64,000 bases of DNA, taken from the NCBI GenBank assembly GCA_029962745.1, contig CM057165.1:23401202-23465201 (forward strand), read 5' to 3'. Under the pieces are notes generated by a model. That model was not told the DNA's origin and made no database searches. It saw only the letters and a program-made list of their open reading frames with translations. The translations under genes and the position numbers were made by a program. This stretch comes from Echinometra lucunter (lineage: Eukaryota > Echinodermata > Echinoidea > Camarodonta > Echinometridae). Positions 60,070 to 64,000 of this stretch are shown here, in pieces (within the stretch, counting starts at the first letter, position 1; each line of letters opens with the position of its first letter).

Positions 60070-60659
60070 AAGAAAAGGAAATAACGGAGATAAGTCAATA
60101 TTAATGAAAAGACAGGACAGCGGGAAGCAATTTTTTAAAAGTGCAATCAAAATCGATTTAATACGAAATAGGAAAGTTATGAAAGTTTGAAACTAAGTCT
60201 CAATTTACTTTCTATGCGATCCTCGAAATTGGCAATATCGTTTCAAAAGAGGATTTTTGTGGACAACTCTTCATATACACTGTATATGTTTTGTACACAA
60301 AATTTCAGATTTTCTCCATTGTCTCTCAAGGTGAAACTTGTCTCTTTGTGAAATCAACATATGTTGTGTCAAATAAATTTTCACTTATCTTGAGCTATTA
60401 GAGACAAGTTGCACCTTGAGAGATAATGGAGAAAATCTGAAATTCTGTGTACAAAGCATATAGAGAGTTGTCCCCCAAAACCTGCCATTTCAAAGCAATA
60501 TTGCCAATTTGAGGATCGCCATAGAAAGTAAATGGAGACTTTTCAAACTTTCACAACTTTCTCATTCCATTCCTCATTTTGACTGTACTTTTTTAAAACT
60601 GCTTCTCTCTATCCTCTGTTTTCATTCAAAATGACTTGTCTCTAGGGTTTCCCTTTCCT
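60070..60659. mobile_element. TTAA fold-back MITE, copy B
   Basis: Counterpart of 43412-44002, TTAA on both sides, with small substitutions. Confidence 0.8.
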
Positions 60660-60737
60660 TTAACTTTAAGTATTAATAATATATATAAATTATATCGCAC
60701 CAAATCCACTCTGTGGAATGCTCAAGGCGCGTGTACA

Positions 60738-61030
60738 TGTTAATGATCAAGAATGGAAAAGAAATGTTTTGAGATGATTTTTAAAAGAGTCAGGGGATGA
60801 ACACTTTTTGATGTCTTCAGGAAGGCTATTCCATAATTTAGAACTTGAGTACTAAGCAAATGATCTTCCCCACCCCCCCCAAGTTTGAGCAATTTTGGGG
60901 ATCACAAAAGAGTTGGAACTGTATGAGCGTAGAGATCTCACAGGGGTGTAGTTTTGGATTAAAGAGATGAGGTATTGAGGAGCAGAACCATTAATGCAAT
61001 GAAAAGTGAGCAACAAAATTTTGAAAACAA
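60738..61030 (-). pseudogene. CR1/L2-like LINE fragment (copy B, truncated)
   Basis: Same text as 44064-44370, but the part encoding LHWLPVKD is missing; the sequence jumps from TTTTGAAAACAA directly to the equivalent of 44978. The C-run is shorter. Confidence 0.6.
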
Positions 61031-61426
61031 TTGCTTTATCTCATCTTAGTGCTACAAATAGGCTTAATGATATGTTTCATTATCTTGAAAACTTGAATGG
61101 AAACATCTGCAGTCATTTGTTTGTTTTTCATTGTAGTTTGCCCTACTAAAAGTGTCCAATGCGAGGCACATTCAATATTGACACTGATCACCCATGAACA
61201 GAAATTACAATGGTGGAAATAAAAAATACAGAATCAGCAGTCTACAGGTAGTACAGCCCACTTCAAAACGTGACAGAACAAACAGCAATTTCAATTTGCC
61301 AATCTTCAATTTTGCACTGCCGATAAAGTTGACATATTTTGATTTACTGTAGTTTATCATCACGATATCAAATGTTTAAACAAAGAATATCACGCTCATT
61401 GTGTACGCTACAACATTCCTGTTTAA

Positions 61427-61916
61427 AGGCATTGGCTAACATTGTTATGATTTTAAAAAAATCTCATTTTGTTACTTAAAAATGGGATAAACATTAGGGT
61501 TATATAGTGTAAAAATACCAGTGTGAAAGTTTCAGAGCATAATATCCACGGGAAGTAGTTTTAAATATTAGAAATGTGAACCAATGTTTGAAAAATATAC
61601 GAGGGTCGGTTGCATAGACCCAACGTAAGGAGTGCGCATGCGCACATGACTCAACGGACCGCACTGTGTGTATTGACGTATCACGCGGCGGAAGGCAAGT
61701 AACGGTATTTTTGAATTCGCGCAAACGGTCCTCTTAGTTCAGTGTCTCTCGAGACGAAAGCTAATAAAATCGTGGTTTGCGTCTAACTTACAGCTTTTCC
61801 TTCCAAATTATGGTTGGTTTCAGGGTTTTTGAGTATAAATACAAGTATTCATACACATGTTTCATCTTAGTTTGAGAATTTTTTAAATCAGCTGCTCACA
61901 AAGTTAGCCAATGCCT
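61427..61916. mobile_element. TTAA MITE present only in copy B, 490 bp
   Basis: TTAA at 61423-61426 and 61917-61920; inverted ends AGGCATTGGCTAAC and GTTAGCCAATGCCT. Copy A has a single TTAA at 45360-45363 at the same place, a clean empty site. Only the ends are inverted; the middle (including a GTGCGCATGCGCAC-like motif near 61633) is not. Confidence 0.85.
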
Positions 61917-62098
61917 TTAATTAGCTAGACCAGAATACATTAGGTGTCTAATCCTCCTGCTAGAGGCTATGACCACCTTCCCTCCCCTTCTTGCTCCTGT
62001 TTTGTGCCTCCCCCCCCCTCCCCCCCCCCCCCCCTCCCCCCCCCCCCAATCATCCACAACCATCAATACAACCATCAATACAACCATAGTATACTCAC

Positions 62099-62236
62099 CG
62101 TGTAAGCCACCACATCATAGCCTTGTTCAATGAGCCAGACCAAGATACACGAGGTGTCTAGTCCTCCGCTGTAAGCCAAGACAACCTTCCCTTTCTTGCC
62201 TCCGTTTCTTGCTCGTTTGCTTGGAGATTCAGCCAT
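62099..62236 (-). CDS. ASS1: ASS1 coding exon 1, second copy
   Basis: 46 codons identical at protein level to 46681-46818 with the same GTGAGTAT donor. Just upstream, the in-frame MVHSKFN differs from MVHSMFN in copy A, supporting the start at 62236. Confidence 0.88.
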
Positions 62237-62257
62237 GTTAAACTTAGAATGGACCAC

Positions 62258-62780
62258 TACTTCAGATCAGACTCCGATACTGGAACAAGAACCTAGCAGA
62301 GAATGAGAGCAATGACCAGCATCAGTTCTAGATCAAAGTGTTCTGTCTCGAACAGTCGTCGTTAGCCTCTTAATTATGTAGGGTCGACACTCCTTTTTTC
62401 GGGGATTTTAGGGGGCTTGGTTAGAACTAGAATCTACTGTTTATACAAGTTAATTGTTGATTACTCGGTAATCCTAGCCTAGTTAGATTCGCTTACCTGC
62501 ACGATGCCGTCTCTTAACTTGGCTTACTCGACGATATTTGCACACTCACACTGGGCTAGCTGACAACCTGCACCATAAAGTCGTCTGATGCAATGTGTGA
62601 GATCGAGAGCTAGCTAGCTACTATCCCTACGTGTACGGCGGCATCGACTCAACTACTGTACGTCTCTGCTGCATGCAGCTGCATGCTGCGCTAGCGCGCT
62701 GGCCTGGGCCATGAGTCTCGGCGGCGTGGCTGGCCGGCCGGCCGCCCCGGTGCGTGCACGTATCGACGAGCTATAGCTGC
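62258..62780 (-). promoter_or_regulatory. Probable ASS1 promoter and 5' UTR (second copy)
   Basis: Counterpart of 46840-47400, including the GGCCGGCCGG core (about 62732-62745), with several small indels and an altered GC-box. Confidence 0.4.
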
Positions 62781-62834
62781 CCTAGAGCACTCGTGCGGAG
62801 TGCTATGGCAAGCCACAGTGGAATTTTTTTTAAA

Positions 62835-62875
<41 letters not shown>

Positions 62876-63474
62876 CTTTAACGAGTATACCAGTATACCA
62901 AATTAATTGAGAAGATTATGCTGAAAAAAAAATATGTATGCAACTGGGGCGGGCGCATGACTCGTGGTGGAGGGGGGGGGGGCACAGTGCCCCTATTTTT
63001 CAAAGCACCCCAAAAGTGCCCCTTTTTTTACCAATGAAATATGTTTTTTTCCAAACCTGTTCAGTGTCCCTATTTTCTTCTTATGAGGGCCCAGTTTCTT
63101 ATTTAGATAAGTGCCCTTTCGTCTTCTAGTATGTAAGTGTCTTTTTCTCTTCAGATACATGTAGGTCTTTATTAAATCCTACACCAGCCCCCTTCTACAC
63201 CAGATTCTTTTACACCCTTTTTACACCCCTTTTACAGCCTTTCACCTTTTTCCATAGCGCTCTCTATCCCTTCGGACAAGTGCGGCCTTTTCACTTCTAA
63301 TAAATGTCTTTATAGAAAAGTGATAAATGCCCCTTTTGACTGCCCTTCTTCGGTTATAATGGTCCAATTCCCCTGTTGCTGATTGCTCCCTTTCACCTCT
63401 TATAAGTTTATTAAGATTAAGAAAGTATAATTATGCAATGCCAACATTGAACTCATGTGCGTGTCCCTGCAACG

Positions 63475-63909
63475 ATAATTTAACAAACTACACGTCATTT
63501 TAGCACATATTCCGCCAGATGCTAACGCTCAGGAGGCGTCAAATATCGTATTTGAAACTGTTTGTACTTCTTCCCCTGATTCACCAAAGATTATCCTCGG
63601 AGATGTTAATCATTGTGAACAACTTTTAAGTGAAGTTTTATCTCCGTCTGTGAGATGTGTCACTGAACCCACCAGAGGAAATAAGGTTCTTGACCAATGT
63701 TACTGTTCCATTCCTAATTCTTACAAGTCCCTGATTCATCCTGCTATTGGTAACTCAGACCATAATGTTGTTCATCTGTTACCAAAATATCGGCAAAAAC
63801 TTAAAACTATGAAACCTGTCAAAAGAGATGTGAAAGTCTGGAACTCGTCTACCATTGATCGTCTGCAGTCCTGTTTTGAGGAAACAGACTGGGCTGTTTT
63901 CAGGTTAGG
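63475..63909 (+). pseudogene. LINE ORF2 endonuclease fragment (copy B)
   Basis: Counterpart of 48135-48596. It has a 9-nt in-frame deletion after the FETV codons and the same SDHN and TDW motifs, then runs into a C-run. Confidence 0.78.
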
Positions 63910-64000
63910 CTTCGGGAGTAGCCTTGCAGAATTCATTCGCTTCTCCCCCCCCCCCCCCCCACCCATCCTGTGTCTCAATATTTTATACGCGCGCGCAGCG

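Larger units (their letters stand above)
53051..64000 (+). repeat. Duplicated or allelic segment, copy B
   Basis: Matches copy A from 34185 onward and runs off the right edge at a point equal to about 48660. It lacks most A-only elements but has its own TTAA element (61427-61916) and a short extra piece near 58526-58615. It contains second copies of ASS1 exons 2 and 1. Regions 53880-56240 and 57600-58900 show nothing beyond the shared sequence. Confidence 0.9.

Overview
This is animal genomic DNA, not bacterial: short exons with GT/AG boundaries sit in long AT-rich introns full of tRNA-derived SINEs, fold-back MITEs, LINE fragments and microsatellites. The MITE and SINE style and very high apparent heterozygosity suggest a marine deuterostome, most likely a sea urchin (inference).

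Two real genes were found, both on the minus strand. (1) Positions 1-5138 hold the first two coding exons (4947-5138 and 2157-2371) of an EF-hand, calcium-regulated mitochondrial ATP-Mg/Pi carrier (SCaMC; SLC25A24/25 type); the rest lies off the left edge. (2) Positions 10412-46818 hold a complete argininosuccinate synthase gene (ASS1): 13 coding exons that I joined by hand into one open frame of 426 codons plus stop, with both family signatures intact. SCaMC lies downstream of ASS1 in the same orientation, with about 5 kb of repeat-rich DNA between them.

The right half is dominated by an assembly-scale duplication. Positions 34185 to about 48660 (copy A) match 53051-64000 (copy B), each with ASS1 exons 1 and 2. 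Two runs of exactly 500 N (33685-34184, 49694-50193) bound copy A. The sequence after the second gap starts with the 17 bases that flank a large transposon-like insertion at 24803. The simplest reading is two alleles laid end to end; a true partial tandem duplication is the alternative.

The rest is mobile DNA: many TTAA-flanked (piggyBac-type) fold-back MITEs, including a three-level nest at 680-1689; TA-flanked MITEs; tRNA-derived SINEs; a decayed transposase-like gene at 29106-31871 inside a possible CACTA-like element starting at 24803; LINE endonuclease and reverse-transcriptase fragments; and a family of ~155-bp tandem repeats at three loci. Several insertions have a matching empty site in the other copy, so the window records recent transposition.
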